The notes under the pieces are model-generated. The model did no database searches. It was not told where the DNA came from and saw only the letters and a program-made list of their open reading frames with translations. DNA of 64,000 bases from an uncultured Chlorobiaceae bacterium (lineage in GTDB: Bacteria > Bacteroidota > Chlorobiia > Chlorobiales > Chlorobiaceae), in the NCBI GenBank assembly GCA_903820085.1, contig CAIJGA010000018.1, forward strand, positions 62,001 to 126,000, in the 5' to 3' direction. A program made the translations under genes and the position numbers. Shown one piece after another: positions 1 to 9,146 of the stretch. The stretch's first letter is position 1. Each line of letters opens with the position of its first letter.

Positions 1-1
1 A

Positions 2-154
2 CGACTCAACGAAAGTGTGCAGATTCGCGCAATCAATAGCTCAGGTGCAAATGAACCCGGAAAAAGCGGAATAACTTATTATAAATATTTCGCTTACCGC
101 AATAGTAACACCATTGAAACTGACCGCATTCTTATGGATAACAGGAGTCGATGA
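2..154 (+). CDS. C-terminal fragment of an unknown protein, cut by the window edge
   Basis: An open frame enters from the left edge and runs 50 codons to a TGA at 152-154. The residues are mixed and polar (rich in Asn, Ser, Tyr and Arg, ending in MDNRSR), which looks like ordinary protein rather than a random frame, but there is no motif I recognise. No membrane segment or cysteine motif is visible. The neighbouring DedA gene lies on the other strand and ends 30 bases away, so the two are convergent. Function unknown; that it is coding at all is an inference from the uninterrupted frame. Confidence 0.4.
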   Translation, partial: RLNESVQIRAINSSGANEPGKSGITYYKYFAYRNSNTIETDRILMDNRSR

Positions 155-184
155 AGTATGCGTCAACAAGTTATCAACATTCCG

Positions 185-865
185 TTAACAGTCCGGATTC
201 TCCTGCTTGCGGCCAAACAGGTGCTTAAGGTACCCTATAAGAGGAGGAGTAAGGGAAAGTGCAATGATAGCAAGAAATATCAGCTTTCGGTTCTGCTGCA
301 CAAAGGAAAGTTGACCGATAAAATAGCCGCCATAACAAAACAGTCCCACCCATAACAGCGCGCCAGTAATACAGAAAAGAATAAACCTGCTGTATGACAT
401 GTTGCCTATTCCGGCAACGAAGGGGGTAAAGGTCCTGATAATGGGAATAAAACGGGCGATGATGATCGTCTTGCCTCCATGTTTTTCAAAAAAACTATTG
501 GTTCTGACCAGGTGCTCGGGATTAAAAAAGCGGGATTTCTGATAGTTAAACACTTTTGGTCCGAGCTTGTGACCAATCAGATAGTTGAGGTTATCACCGA
601 GCAGGGCTGCAGAAAAAAAGAGCACAAAGAGCAGGTGGGGATTGAGCGATGAGTCAGACATGGCCGCAAGTGACCCGGCAGCAAAAAGCAGGGAGTCACC
701 CGGAAGGAAGGGCGTAACGACAAGACCGGTTTCGCAGAAAATAATGACGAAAAGAATGGCATAAATCCAGAGACCGTACTGTGTTGCAAGTAACTGAAGA
801 TGGGTATCAATATGGAGAATAAAATCAACGAGGGAAGAGAGCAGACTGGTAAGGGAATAGTCCAT
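185..865 (-). CDS. DedA family membrane protein (VTT domain)
   Basis: Polytopic inner-membrane protein of 226 residues, usual for the family. Known DedA proteins are lipid transporters, several of them implicated in recycling undecaprenyl phosphate, and affect envelope integrity and membrane potential. Visible hallmarks are Glu45 in the first hydrophobic block followed by PFLPGDSLLF (52-61), the GDNLNYLIGHKLG segment (90-102), and the arginine-containing ARFIPIIRTFTPFVAG stretch (137-152), then C-terminal hydrophobic helices and a short basic tail. It starts at the ATG at 865 and is divergent from the hydrolase at 1039. The exact lipid substrate cannot be read from the sequence. Confidence 0.9.
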   Translation of the reverse strand: MDYSLTSLLSSLVDFILHIDTHLQLLATQYGLWIYAILFVIIFCETGLVVTPFLPGDSLLFAAGSLAAMSDSSLNPHLLFVLFFSAALLGDNLNYLIGHKLGPKVFNYQKSRFFNPEHLVRTNSFFEKHGGKTIIIARFIPIIRTFTPFVAGIGNMSYSRFILFCITGALLWVGLFCYGGYFIGQLSFVQQNRKLIFLAIIALSLTPPLIGYLKHLFGRKQENPDC

Positions 866-1038
866 TGCATTACGCTTAAAAGATGAAAATCTACTGTTTT
901 TTGTTGCGGTAATGTAGTCATTGGACAGCAGAGTCGCAAAACCCTACAGCCCCGTAAGGTCGAGTAAGGACTGAAGAAAAGGTATTATTGTTATATATTA
1001 GTGTTTTGTTTTCTGACAAGAACTACCATACAACTCTC

Positions 1039-1929
1039 ATGAGTTATTTATCGTCCAAGCGTTGCCAGCTCTACTATGAAGACAGTGCAGAGTCTGATCC
1101 TTCAGGCGCCCAAAAGCCTGTGGTATTGTTTGTGAATGGATGGGCGGTCTCCTCTCGATACTGGAAGCCGCTGGTCAACATGCTCTCGCCAAATTACCGC
1201 TGTATAACCTACGACCAGAGCGGCACGGGAAAAACAATAATCAAAGGGTTCAAACCAACCTTTACCATTCAGGGATTTACTGATGAGGCCGGAGAACTCA
1301 TTGAACATCTCGGACTCCACACGTCAAAAAAGCTGCATATTGTCGGTCACTCCATGGGAGGCATGGTGGCAACCGAACTCTGCCTTCGCTACCATCAGGC
1401 ACTAATATCGGCAACCATCATTGCCTGCGGCATTTTTGAAGAGACACTGTTTACGTCGCTTGGCCTCTTTTTTCTTGGCGGACTGATCGATTTTTCGATG
1501 AATTTTCGCAACATCTTTCAGCATGAGCCACTGAAAAGCCTCTTTGTCAAACGGGCAGCCACAAAAGAGATCAGCAAGGAGTACCACGATATCCTTATCG
1601 AAGACTTTACACAATCCGACAAGGAGGCAACCAATGCTGTCGGAAGGTTTTCGATCGACCGGGAGGTACTGAAAAGGTATACCCGTCACGTGCTTCTTAT
1701 TTCATCACCGTTGCTCTGCAGTGTTGGCATGGCTGACCAGACCATTCCTCCCGAAGGCACCATCACGCTTTATGAAACACGCATTGCCAAGTCTTCTGCG
1801 CCAACCAGACTGGCAAAGTTTATGGATCTCGGTCATCTCCCGATGCTTGAAGATACGGCCCGATTTGCCGCCGAGCTTAAAAAACATTTTGAATTTGCGG
1901 AACAATTTCATAAAAAGAGTCCGCAATAA
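1039..1929 (+). CDS. alpha/beta hydrolase fold protein
   Basis: Predicted esterase/lipase-type hydrolase of 296 residues. The oxyanion-hole region reads FVNGW, the nucleophile elbow is GHSMGG with Ser105, a candidate acid is the Asp in GMADQTIPP, and a candidate base is the His in DLGHLPMLE near the C-terminus, so a complete Ser-Asp-His triad is present. I chose the ATG at 1039 over the upstream start at 988 because the hydrolase fold begins just after it and the extra 17 residues are not family-like. No signal peptide is seen, so it is probably cytoplasmic. Substrate unknown; the family also includes dehalogenases and haloperoxidases. Confidence 0.8.
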   Translation: MSYLSSKRCQLYYEDSAESDPSGAQKPVVLFVNGWAVSSRYWKPLVNMLSPNYRCITYDQSGTGKTIIKGFKPTFTIQGFTDEAGELIEHLGLHTSKKLHIVGHSMGGMVATELCLRYHQALISATIIACGIFEETLFTSLGLFFLGGLIDFSMNFRNIFQHEPLKSLFVKRAATKEISKEYHDILIEDFTQSDKEATNAVGRFSIDREVLKRYTRHVLLISSPLLCSVGMADQTIPPEGTITLYETRIAKSSAPTRLAKFMDLGHLPMLEDTARFAAELKKHFEFAEQFHKKSPQ

Positions 1930-2019
1930 ACTGCTCGCTGCCAATGAAAAACCCGATGTCAGGATGTGAACGATGCTTATTGTGGCAGCATATGTATAAC
2001 CTTAAGATTAATTGATACT

Positions 2020-4296
2020 GTGAACAAAATAGTTACCAAATCCTTTTTTTTCCTTTTTGCGGCGCTCTTCGCCATAACGTTGACATCACCAAAAGTCTAT
2101 GCGAAGGGCTCTTTTCTGGGTCTCCCAAGCCTTGAGGAGCTTGAAAATCCGAACCCTGACCTTGCCACTCTTGTCTATTCGGAGGATGGAAAACTGTTGC
2201 ACAAGTTTTTCCTGAAAAACCGAACATTCGTCCCGCTCAAATCCATTCCGATGTCGACCCGCAATGCTCTTATTGCTACCGAAGATGTAGCCTTTTACAG
2301 CCATTGGGGGGTCGATCTGAGAAGGGTTTTTGTGGCAATGGGTGAAAATATCCTCAAAGGACGAACCCGCTGGCAAGGGGCAAGTACCATTACCCAGCAG
2401 CTTGCAAAAAATCTCTATCTGACCCAGGAGCGAACCGTCACCCGAAAAGTCAAGGAGGTCATTACCGCCATCGAACTGGAAAAGACCTACACGAAAGATG
2501 AAATTCTTGCCCTTTACCTTAACACGGTTTATTTCGGATCAGGTGCATACGGCATTGAAGCTGCAGCACAGACCTATTTCGGCAAACCCGTATACCGTCT
2601 GACGCTGCCGGAAAGCGCAACGCTTATTGCATTACTGAAAAACCCTACCGGTTACAACCCTGCGAAGTATCCGGAAAATGCCCTTGGCCGGCGGAACCTT
2701 ATCCTCTCACTGATGGAGAAGGTAAACTTCATTACACCCCAGCAAGCCGCCAAGGCAAAACAGAGCCGTCTGGTACTGAACTACACGCCAGTAAACCATC
2801 AGGGTCTGGCCCCCTATTTTACCGAGTATATCCGCCAGACGTTAAAACCCTCTACGGCGCTGCAAAACGTCAATCTGTTCCGCGACGGCCTGACCATCAA
2901 GACAACGCTCGACAGCCGCATGCAGAACTATGCCCAGCAGGCAGCAGCAGCCCATCTGGCCGAACTGCAGGCAGCATTTGACCGGTCATGGGTATGGCCG
3001 GAGTCGCTGAAAAATCAGATCCTCATGGAGACCGACCGGTTCAAGGGGCTGAAAGATAATGGACTTTCTGACCAGAAGGCGATGGCTCAAATCAAGGCCG
3101 ACAAGGCATGGGTCAATGAGATTCTGAAAGAAAAAACCCGGATACAGGTGGCTTTGGTGGCCATCAACCCGGCAAACGGTCACGTCAAGGCATGGGTTGG
3201 AGGAAATAAGTTCTCTCCTGATGACTACAAGTATCAGTTCGACCATGTCTGGCAGGCAAGGCGTCAGCCCGGCTCAACCTTCAAGCCCTTTGTCTATACC
3301 GCAGCCATCGATAAGGGATTGCCCGCAAACTTCCAGGTCCTTGATCAGCCTCTTACCTTCACGATCGGCAATACCGTCTGGTCGCCAAGGAACTCCGACG
3401 GTTCGTCCGGCGGAATGACAACGTTGCGGTCAGCATTGAGCCATTCGTTGAACCAGGTAACGGTCCGGCTTGCCTATGAGCAACTGACAACAGCGGAAAT
3501 CATCAGCTATGCAAAAAGAATGGGCATCACCTCTCCCCTGGCCGCGAACCTCTCTCTCGTTCTCGGAACATCGGTAGTCAGCCCGCTTGAACTTGCAGGC
3601 GCATTCTCAACCTTTGCCAACAACGGCATCTGGAGCGAACCGGTTTCAATCCTGAAGGTTGAGGACAAGAACAGCCGCGTCATATCGGATTACGCTCCGA
3701 ACAGACGAGTCGCCATCGACTCCACGACCAACTTTGTGATGGTCTCGATGCTCAAGGATGTCATCAATAAAGGAACCGGCTCGGCTGTCCGCTCCCGTTA
3801 TGCCTTTAATGTTGAGGCTGCAGGCAAAACCGGCACAACCCAAAGCATGAGGGATGCCTGGTTTGCAGGCTTTACACCCCAGCTTGTTGCTGTGGTATGG
3901 ACAGGGTTTGATGATGAACGCATCAAGTTTACCTCAATGGAGTACGGGCAGGGTGCACGCGCAGCCCTTCCTATCTGGGCCGGCTTTATGAAACGCTGTT
4001 ACAGCGATCCAACCCTGAAACTCGACAACAGGAATTTCCATATTCCTGCAACCGTTATTGCCGTACCGATGTCCGGCCAGACCAATACGCCTTCTGATTC
4101 GCTCAGCACTGATTCTTATATGGAATATTTCACACCAAAGGGCTTCCAATACTATCAGTCCCATCCGGGACACCCGACCGAAAAAACAACGGTCCCGTCA
4201 GAGGGAGACAGCACGAATACCGGCACAAGAAATGGAGAGGCGATTCCGCCAAATACATTCCCGGCACAAAACCCAAAAGAAGAGAAGGTGTTCTGA
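2020..4296 (+). CDS. Penicillin-binding protein 1A, bifunctional transglycosylase/transpeptidase
   Basis: Class A PBP of about 758 residues that polymerises glycan strands from lipid II and cross-links the peptides outside the inner membrane. An N-terminal hydrophobic anchor (KSFFFLFAALFAITL) is followed by the GT51 domain with EDVAFYSHWGVD, GASTITQQLAKNLYL and the ELEKTYTKDEIL block, then the transpeptidase domain with STFK (DNA near 3274), the SHSLN motif near 3440 and KTGT near 3826. I prefer the GTG at 2020, which places the anchor at the N-terminus; an ATG at 1966 adds 18 unlikely residues. The C-terminus is a Thr/Ser/Pro-rich tail. guaA follows after 33 bases and may be cotranscribed. 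Confidence 0.92.
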   Translation: MNKIVTKSFFFLFAALFAITLTSPKVYAKGSFLGLPSLEELENPNPDLATLVYSEDGKLLHKFFLKNRTFVPLKSIPMSTRNALIATEDVAFYSHWGVDLRRVFVAMGENILKGRTRWQGASTITQQLAKNLYLTQERTVTRKVKEVITAIELEKTYTKDEILALYLNTVYFGSGAYGIEAAAQTYFGKPVYRLTLPESATLIALLKNPTGYNPAKYPENALGRRNLILSLMEKVNFITPQQAAKAKQSRLVLNYTPVNHQGLAPYFTEYIRQTLKPSTALQNVNLFRDGLTIKTTLDSRMQNYAQQAAAAHLAELQAAFDRSWVWPESLKNQILMETDRFKGLKDNGLSDQKAMAQIKADKAWVNEILKEKTRIQVALVAINPANGHVKAWVGGNKFSPDDYKYQFDHVWQARRQPGSTFKPFVYTAAIDKGLPANFQVLDQPLTFTIGNTVWSPRNSDGSSGGMTTLRSALSHSLNQVTVRLAYEQLTTAEIISYAKRMGITSPLAANLSLVLGTSVVSPLELAGAFSTFANNGIWSEPVSILKVEDKNSRVISDYAPNRRVAIDSTTNFVMVSMLKDVINKGTGSAVRSRYAFNVEAAGKTGTTQSMRDAWFAGFTPQLVAVVWTGFDDERIKFTSMEYGQGARAALPIWAGFMKRCYSDPTLKLDNRNFHIPATVIAVPMSGQTNTPSDSLSTDSYMEYFTPKGFQYYQSHPGHPTEKTTVPSEGDSTNTGTRNGEAIPPNTFPAQNPKEEKVF

Positions 4297-4329
4297 TTTC
4301 TCGCTCATTTAACGCACAACCGTTTTTTT

Positions 4330-5871
4330 ATGCAATCGGTCTTAGTTCTTGATTTCGGATCACAATATACGCAGTTGATCGCCCGTCGTATCCGCGAGTT
4401 GGGTATTTATTCTGAAATTCTTCCCTACAATGCTTCACCGGAAAGCATCAGGGAGCACAACCCAAAGGCAATCATCCTTTCGGGAGGACCTACAAGCGTC
4501 TACGACGAATCGGCCATTCTGCCGGATGAGAGAATCTTTTCGCTCGGCATCCCCATGCTGGGCATCTGCTACGGACTGCAAGCCATCGCAAAACATTTCG
4601 GGGGTGAAGTAGCCAGTTCGTCAAAGCATGAATTCGGGCGTGCGAAAATTCTCGTAACCCGAGATGAAGAGCATGAAAGCCCGCTCTTCCGTGATATTCC
4701 TGATTCTGATGTCTGGATGAGCCACGGCGACAAAGTGGTGCGGCTTCCTGAAGGGTTCAGGGTAACAGCCAGCAGCGATAACTCAGAAATGTGTGCCTTT
4801 GAAAGTTTCGGCAGCAAGGGTGCCCTAAAAATCTACGCATTGCAGTTTCACCCCGAGGTGCAGCATACCCTTTACGGCAAGCAACTCCTCTCGAACTTTC
4901 TGATCGACATTGCCGGCATCACTCCTGACTGGTCATCGAAAAGCTTTATCAATCACCAACTTGAGGAGATAGCCCGCAAAGCCGGCAAAGAGACGGTCAT
5001 CTGCGGCATCAGCGGCGGTGTTGATTCAACCGTTGCCGCCGTCATGGTCGGCAAGGCCATCGGCAAGCAACTGCACTGCGTCTTTGTCGATAACGGCCTG
5101 TTGAGAAAGAATGAGGCTGAAAAAGTGATGAGCTTCCTTTCGACACTTGACCTCAGGGTAAGTCTGGTCGATGCATCAGAACTCTTTCTGAAACGTCTGA
5201 AAGCAGTTGCTTCTCCCGAAAAAAAGCGTAAAATCATCGGGCGCACCTTTATCCAGATCTTCGAAGAGCAGATGGAAGGTGAAAAATATCTGGTGCAGGG
5301 TACGCTCTACCCTGATGTTATTGAAAGCGTCAGCGTCAAAGGCCCATCAGAAACCATCAAGTCGCATCATAACGTGGGCGGACTGCCAAAACGGATGAAG
5401 CTCAAGCTTATCGAACCGCTTCGGGAGCTCTTCAAGGATGAGGTACGTGCTGTGGGTCGCGAACTCGGCATTGCCGAAGATATCCTGATGCGCCACCCCT
5501 TTCCCGGTCCCGGCCTTGCCGTCAGGGTACTTGGTTCGATCACCAGAGAAAGGCTCGACATCCTCCGCGATGCTGACGAAATCTTTATTGAAGAGCTGAA
5601 ATCAAGCGGACTCTACCAAAAAGTATGGCAGGCGTTTGCCGTGCTGCTGCCAGTACAGTCGGTCGGCGTCATGGGCGACAAGCGCACCTATGAAAATGTT
5701 CTGGCGCTGCGGGCTGTAGAATCGACCGACGGTATGACCGCTGACTGGGCACAGTTACCGCATGAGTTTCTTGCCCGTGTGTCAAACCGCATCATCAATG
5801 AGGTACGGGGGATTAACAGGGTCGCCTACGACATCTCTTCGAAACCGCCAGCAACAATCGAGTGGGAATGA
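4330..5871 (+). CDS. guaA: GMP synthase (glutamine-hydrolysing)
   Basis: Makes GMP from XMP, ATP and glutamine in the cytoplasm; 513 residues, full length. The N-terminal class I glutamine amidotransferase domain has the nucleophile Cys80 in GICYGLQ and the His174/Glu176 pair in FHPEVQ. The ATP pyrophosphatase domain carries the PP-loop SGGVDST (about 228-234). The C-terminal dimerisation domain ends in the family-typical KPPATIEWE. It sits between the PBP1A gene and the rhodanese gene on the same strand, with gaps of 33 and 49 bases. No purine riboswitch is visible upstream; the gap is too short to hold one. Confidence 0.97.
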   Translation: MQSVLVLDFGSQYTQLIARRIRELGIYSEILPYNASPESIREHNPKAIILSGGPTSVYDESAILPDERIFSLGIPMLGICYGLQAIAKHFGGEVASSSKHEFGRAKILVTRDEEHESPLFRDIPDSDVWMSHGDKVVRLPEGFRVTASSDNSEMCAFESFGSKGALKIYALQFHPEVQHTLYGKQLLSNFLIDIAGITPDWSSKSFINHQLEEIARKAGKETVICGISGGVDSTVAAVMVGKAIGKQLHCVFVDNGLLRKNEAEKVMSFLSTLDLRVSLVDASELFLKRLKAVASPEKKRKIIGRTFIQIFEEQMEGEKYLVQGTLYPDVIESVSVKGPSETIKSHHNVGGLPKRMKLKLIEPLRELFKDEVRAVGRELGIAEDILMRHPFPGPGLAVRVLGSITRERLDILRDADEIFIEELKSSGLYQKVWQAFAVLLPVQSVGVMGDKRTYENVLALRAVESTDGMTADWAQLPHEFLARVSNRIINEVRGINRVAYDISSKPPATIEWE

Positions 5872-5920
5872 TGATTTCGATCAGAATCTTTTTAAGAGAA
5901 TAACCGTACAGGTGAGCGCC

Positions 5921-6364
5921 ATGTCAGGAAAATCATTATGGAGAACGCTGGTCGCTTCGTTTATAGTGCTTTCAAGCGTGTCGCCTGCCCTGTCACAATT
6001 ACATGCGGCGGCATATGTAGCTCTTGCGAAAGAAGAATCCGGCGAAGTTGATCTCTCTGCCGCCAAAGCCCTTTTTGACAAGCATTCGGCATGTTTTGTC
6101 GATGCACGTTCCGAGTATGCCTATTACAATTCCCATATCAAAGGAGCCCTATCTCTTTCTGACAGCAGGTTTGACGAGCAGTTTCCTGATTTCAGGCAAA
6201 AAAAATCCATTGCAACCCTTATTGTGGTCTATTGCACAGGATCCGGTTGCGGCAAGGCCCGGAATGTTGCTGAAAAGCTGAAGAAAAACGGTTACAGGAA
6301 TGTCAAGGTTTTTTCAGGCGGTATGATCGAATGGTCTCATGCGGGCTTCCCGATGGAAGGATGA
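5921..6364 (+). CDS. Exported rhodanese-like sulfurtransferase
   Basis: Single-domain rhodanese of 147 residues. The N-terminus ([19 protein letters not shown]) looks like a signal peptide, so a periplasmic location is likely. The rhodanese fold follows, with CFVDARSEYAYYNSHIKGAL matching the CH2A region and an active-site loop VVYCTGSGCGKA, in which Cys105 would carry the persulfide, before the C-terminal GGMIEW motif. I chose the ATG at 5921 because it opens directly onto the signal peptide; an upstream frame inside guaA is not credible. It lies in line with a MauE/DoxX protein gene 54 bases on. In a sulfide-oxidising organism a periplasmic sulfur carrier is plausible, but the substrate is not shown. 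Confidence 0.8.
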   Translation: MSGKSLWRTLVASFIVLSSVSPALSQLHAAAYVALAKEESGEVDLSAAKALFDKHSACFVDARSEYAYYNSHIKGALSLSDSRFDEQFPDFRQKKSIATLIVVYCTGSGCGKARNVAEKLKKNGYRNVKVFSGGMIEWSHAGFPMEG

Positions 6365-6418
6365 GGTTGCTTGAAGCAAAGCCTTGCCAGCTATACACCA
6401 TGAAACGCAAGAACGCCT

Positions 6419-6892
6419 ATGGCCAGGATTGACTTTCCATCAGCATTGATCACAGCCCTGAGGCTGATGCTCGGCGCATTATTCATCCTGTCGGGAGGTG
6501 AAAAACTCCTGGACTTGAAATATTTGGCTCTTGTCATCGCGGAATACCAGATTCTGCCCCCGTTCCTCATCCCCGCTGTTGCACTCCTCGTCTCCCTTTG
6601 TGAACTGCTGTGCGGCATCATGCTTCTCCTCGACCTGTTCTCGAGGATCAGTTCCTCGGTCATGCTCTGCATGATGGCGATCTTCATTGCCGCCATTACA
6701 AACAATTTCATGAGAGGGCTCAATCATGACTGCGGCTGCTTTGAGTTTCTTTCACAATGGTACGGCATGAAAGAGGAGATTGGTCTCGTTTCGATTGTCC
6801 GGGATATCCTGTTTTTCATCCTGTTGCTGCCAATCGCATTGCTTGGCAGCAACAGGATGCTCTGGAAAAAAAACCAAAAGGGTGACCTATGA
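6419..6892 (+). CDS. MauE/DoxX-type membrane protein
   Basis: Integral membrane protein of 157 residues with about four hydrophobic helices. Features typical of the DoxX/MauE superfamily are the first helix with ALFILSGGEKLLD, the second with LLVSLCELLCGIML, and a hydrophilic loop containing NHDCGCFEF before the last helix. The DCGC pair recalls MauE, needed for disulfide formation in methylamine dehydrogenase, and DoxD/DoxX, linked to thiosulfate:quinone oxidation. It follows the exported rhodanese on the same strand, suggesting a paired role in periplasmic sulfur or thiol chemistry; that is inference from neighbourhood. A strong terminator closes the unit. Confidence 0.75.
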   Translation: MARIDFPSALITALRLMLGALFILSGGEKLLDLKYLALVIAEYQILPPFLIPAVALLVSLCELLCGIMLLLDLFSRISSSVMLCMMAIFIAAITNNFMRGLNHDCGCFEFLSQWYGMKEEIGLVSIVRDILFFILLLPIALLGSNRMLWKKNQKGDL

Positions 6893-6923
6893 TATTTCAC
6901 TGATCCCATCGTAAACAAGGATC

Positions 6924-6953
6924 AAAATGGCATCGGGCAACCGATGCCATTTT
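6924..6953 (+). terminator. Intrinsic terminator after the rhodanese/MauE pair
   Basis: A perfect 13-bp stem (6924-6936 with 6941-6953) closed by a GCAA tetraloop and ending in a T run. It sits 31 bases past the stop of the MauE/DoxX gene and separates it from serB. Confidence 0.85.
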
Positions 6954-7059
6954 ATTGAAAAATATGGCATAAACTGATCCTCCCGGCTTTTCTGAAAAAG
7001 CAGATAACATTTCAAGTTTAATAATATCTTGAGGTACAGAAAATCCTTACCATACCACA

Positions 7060-8328
7060 ATGAGCGAGCTTCTCCTTATCAATATTACAGGTCCGGACAA
7101 ACCGGGCCTGACGTCGAAAATAACGGCAATTCTTGCTGACGCCAGGATACCGGTGCTTGATATCGGTCAGGCGGTTATCCATAACCATCTTTCGCTGGGT
7201 ATGCTGGTGGAGGTGCCCAAAGAGTCTGCCTCTTCGCCAGTACTGAAGGATCTGCTCTTCTGCGCTCACACGCTCGGCATCCAGATTACCTTTACCCCGG
7301 TGTCCGACTCGGATTATGATGAGTGGGTGCAGGAGCAGGGCAAGCACCGCTACCTCCTTTCGCTGCTTGCCAGAAAGATTACGGCCGAACAGCTTGAGCG
7401 TGTGTCGTCAATCATTGCCGGGCATAATCTCAATATCGATACCATCAACCGTCTCTCGGGAAGGATTCCCCTTGAAAACGAGAATGGAGGGCACACCAAG
7501 GCGTGCGTCGAGTTTTCGATACGAGGAACGCTCGAGAACGAAAACCGTTTCCGCGAGCAGATGCTTACCATTACCGACAGCCTCGGCATTGACATTGCGT
7601 TTCAGGAGGACAACATTTTTCGGCGCAACCGCCGGCTGGTGGTCTTTGATATGGACTCGACACTCATTACCTCTGAAGTGATTGATGAATTGGCCATTGA
7701 GGCCGGCGTGGGCGAACAGGTAGCTGCAATAACGGAGCAGGCCATGCGGGGGGAGATTGACTTTTGCGGCAGCCTGCAGCGTCGGGTTTCGCTGCTGAAG
7801 GGCCTTGACGAACATGTTCTGGAAACGGTGGCCGAGCGTCTCCAGTTGACTGAGGGTGCTGAAACGCTTTTCCATAACCTGCACAACCTTGGGTTTAAAA
7901 CTGCCGTCATCTCAGGCGGTTTCACCTATTTCGGCCACTACCTGCAGAAAAAGCTCAATATCGATTATGTTTATGCCAACACTCTTGAAATCGAGAACGG
8001 ACGGTTGACCGGAAAGGTCCTTGGCCAAATTGTTGATGGCCAGAGAAAGGCTGAACTGATGGAGCTTATTGCAAGAAAGGAAAACATCCGGCTGGAGCAG
8101 ACCATTGCGGTCGGCGATGGTGCCAATGACCTGCCGATGCTTGGAAAGGCAGGCCTCGGTATTGCCTTCAGGGCTAAACCGATTGTCAGGGAGAGTGCAA
8201 AACAGGCCATTACAACACTTGGTCTTGATGCCATCCTCTATCTCATGGGATTCAGGGATCGCGATGACCTTTCAGTCAGTCAACATACTCCACAAACTGC
8301 GCAAAATCCTGTGGACGTGGCATGCTGA
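7060..8328 (+). CDS. serB: Phosphoserine phosphatase with N-terminal ACT domains
   Basis: Last step of serine synthesis, O-phosphoserine to serine, in the cytoplasm. 422 residues, longer than the E. coli enzyme. About 170 N-terminal residues form ACT-type regulatory domains (the first opens LLINITGPDKPGLTSKI, and a second starts near KHRYLLSLLARKITAEQL), resembling the two-ACT SerB2 type. The HAD catalytic domain then has VFDMDSTLI with nucleophile Asp197 and acid Asp199, an ISGGFT motif, and VGDGANDLPML near 351-361. Allosteric control by serine is expected from the ACT domains but not shown. Its 3' end overlaps the convergent ferredoxin gene by about 50 bases. Confidence 0.93.
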   Translation: MSELLLINITGPDKPGLTSKITAILADARIPVLDIGQAVIHNHLSLGMLVEVPKESASSPVLKDLLFCAHTLGIQITFTPVSDSDYDEWVQEQGKHRYLLSLLARKITAEQLERVSSIIAGHNLNIDTINRLSGRIPLENENGGHTKACVEFSIRGTLENENRFREQMLTITDSLGIDIAFQEDNIFRRNRRLVVFDMDSTLITSEVIDELAIEAGVGEQVAAITEQAMRGEIDFCGSLQRRVSLLKGLDEHVLETVAERLQLTEGAETLFHNLHNLGFKTAVISGGFTYFGHYLQKKLNIDYVYANTLEIENGRLTGKVLGQIVDGQRKAELMELIARKENIRLEQTIAVGDGANDLPMLGKAGLGIAFRAKPIVRESAKQAITTLGLDAILYLMGFRDRDDLSVSQHTPQTAQNPVDVAC

Positions 8329-8578
8329 TCGCTCCGGAAGGACAGACCGGTTCACATCTGGTACAGAGTACCATACAGTTATAGGGATTTGCAACGGTCA
8401 TTCTTGCCCGTTTGACCCCTTCCGGCTCTCCGAGAACAAAAACTCCCGGTTTGCAGAAATCCTGACAGTCACCGCAGCCATTGCAGAGTGCAGAGTCAAG
8501 CTCAGGGAACCAGGCAATCTCTTCCCGGGGAAGAAGAAGCCTTCGTTTTTTCTTGGCTGGTATCGCTGAACCGCTCAT
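8276..8578 (-). CDS. Small 2[4Fe-4S] ferredoxin-like protein
   Basis: 100-residue cytoplasmic protein with two cysteine quartets: Cys32, 35, 38 and 42 (CNGCGDCQDFC) and Cys68, 72, 75 and 79 (CMVLCTRCEPVC followed by Pro). Each set can ligand a [4Fe-4S] cluster, so it is probably an electron carrier or an electron-transfer subunit. The N-terminus is very basic (AKKKRRLL). I chose the ATG at 8578 because a GGAG sits 6 bases upstream; the ATG at 8584 would abut that site. It is paralogous to the protein encoded 50 bases upstream, sharing the basic N-terminus, both cysteine blocks and the FVEY.D ending. The partner enzyme is not evident. Confidence 0.82.
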   Translation of the reverse strand: MSGSAIPAKKKRRLLLPREEIAWFPELDSALCNGCGDCQDFCKPGVFVLGEPEGVKRARMTVANPYNCMVLCTRCEPVCPSGAISMPRPQDFAQFVEYVD

Positions 8579-8630
8579 GAGCATCTCCGTGTTTTTTTAT
8601 TCTTTTGGTTCCTTTCCGGCTGGCTTGCTG

Positions 8631-9125
8631 TCAGTCCAGATATTCCACGAAGTGTTCAAACATCTCCTTCGGTGGGAGAATAATGGCTCCGGAGGTACAG
8701 ATAGGCACGCACCTGTTGCAGAGCACCAGGCACTTATAGGGATGCGCGACAATCAGTTTCGGACGGCAGACGCCCGTGGGATCGGGGGGACCAGGCTCAA
8801 ACACGCCGGGCTTGCAGAGAACCTTGCAGTCACCGCAACCGTTGCAAAGCTCCGGCTTGATCGTCGGGTACCATGCAATCGCCTCCCTCGGAGCAAGAAG
8901 TCGCTTCCGTTTTTTCGTTGCGTCCTGTTTCTGATGCGTCATGCGGGCATGCGGCGTCACCGTCTCCGGTTTCTCCCATGAACCAACCGGTCCGATAGCC
9001 GACTCTTCTTGCCTCTGCATCGCGCGTGACTTGAGCGAGATGCGCAGTGAACGGACAAGCCGCAAGAAGCAACTATCGCATGAGGGCTTTGTGCATCGCC
9101 CGAAAAAGCAGTCAAGAACCAGCAT
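8631..9125 (-). CDS. 2[4Fe-4S] ferredoxin-like protein, paralogue of the next gene
   Basis: The C-terminal 103 residues parallel the neighbouring 100-residue protein: a [17 protein letters not shown] block, [11 protein letters not shown], then [12 protein letters not shown] and the FVEYLD end. It should bind two [4Fe-4S] clusters. The start is uncertain. The longest frame (ATG at 9125, 21 bases after alaS) adds an N-terminal extension with its own cysteines (CFFGRC, CDSC); the ATG at 8942 gives a protein equal in length to the paralogue. Neither has a clear ribosome site, so coupling to alaS is possible. The loop between the quartets is longer than in the paralogue. Confidence 0.72.
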   Translation of the reverse strand: MLVLDCFFGRCTKPSCDSCFLRLVRSLRISLKSRAMQRQEESAIGPVGSWEKPETVTPHARMTHQKQDATKKRKRLLAPREAIAWYPTIKPELCNGCGDCKVLCKPGVFEPGPPDPTGVCRPKLIVAHPYKCLVLCNRCVPICTSGAIILPPKEMFEHFVEYLD

Positions 9126-9146
9126 AACCGTTCAATTGTTGTTCAT

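Noticed and set aside
158-355. 65-codon frame over the end of the DedA gene
   Set aside because: Overlaps the strongly supported DedA coding region on the other strand; basic, motif-free product.
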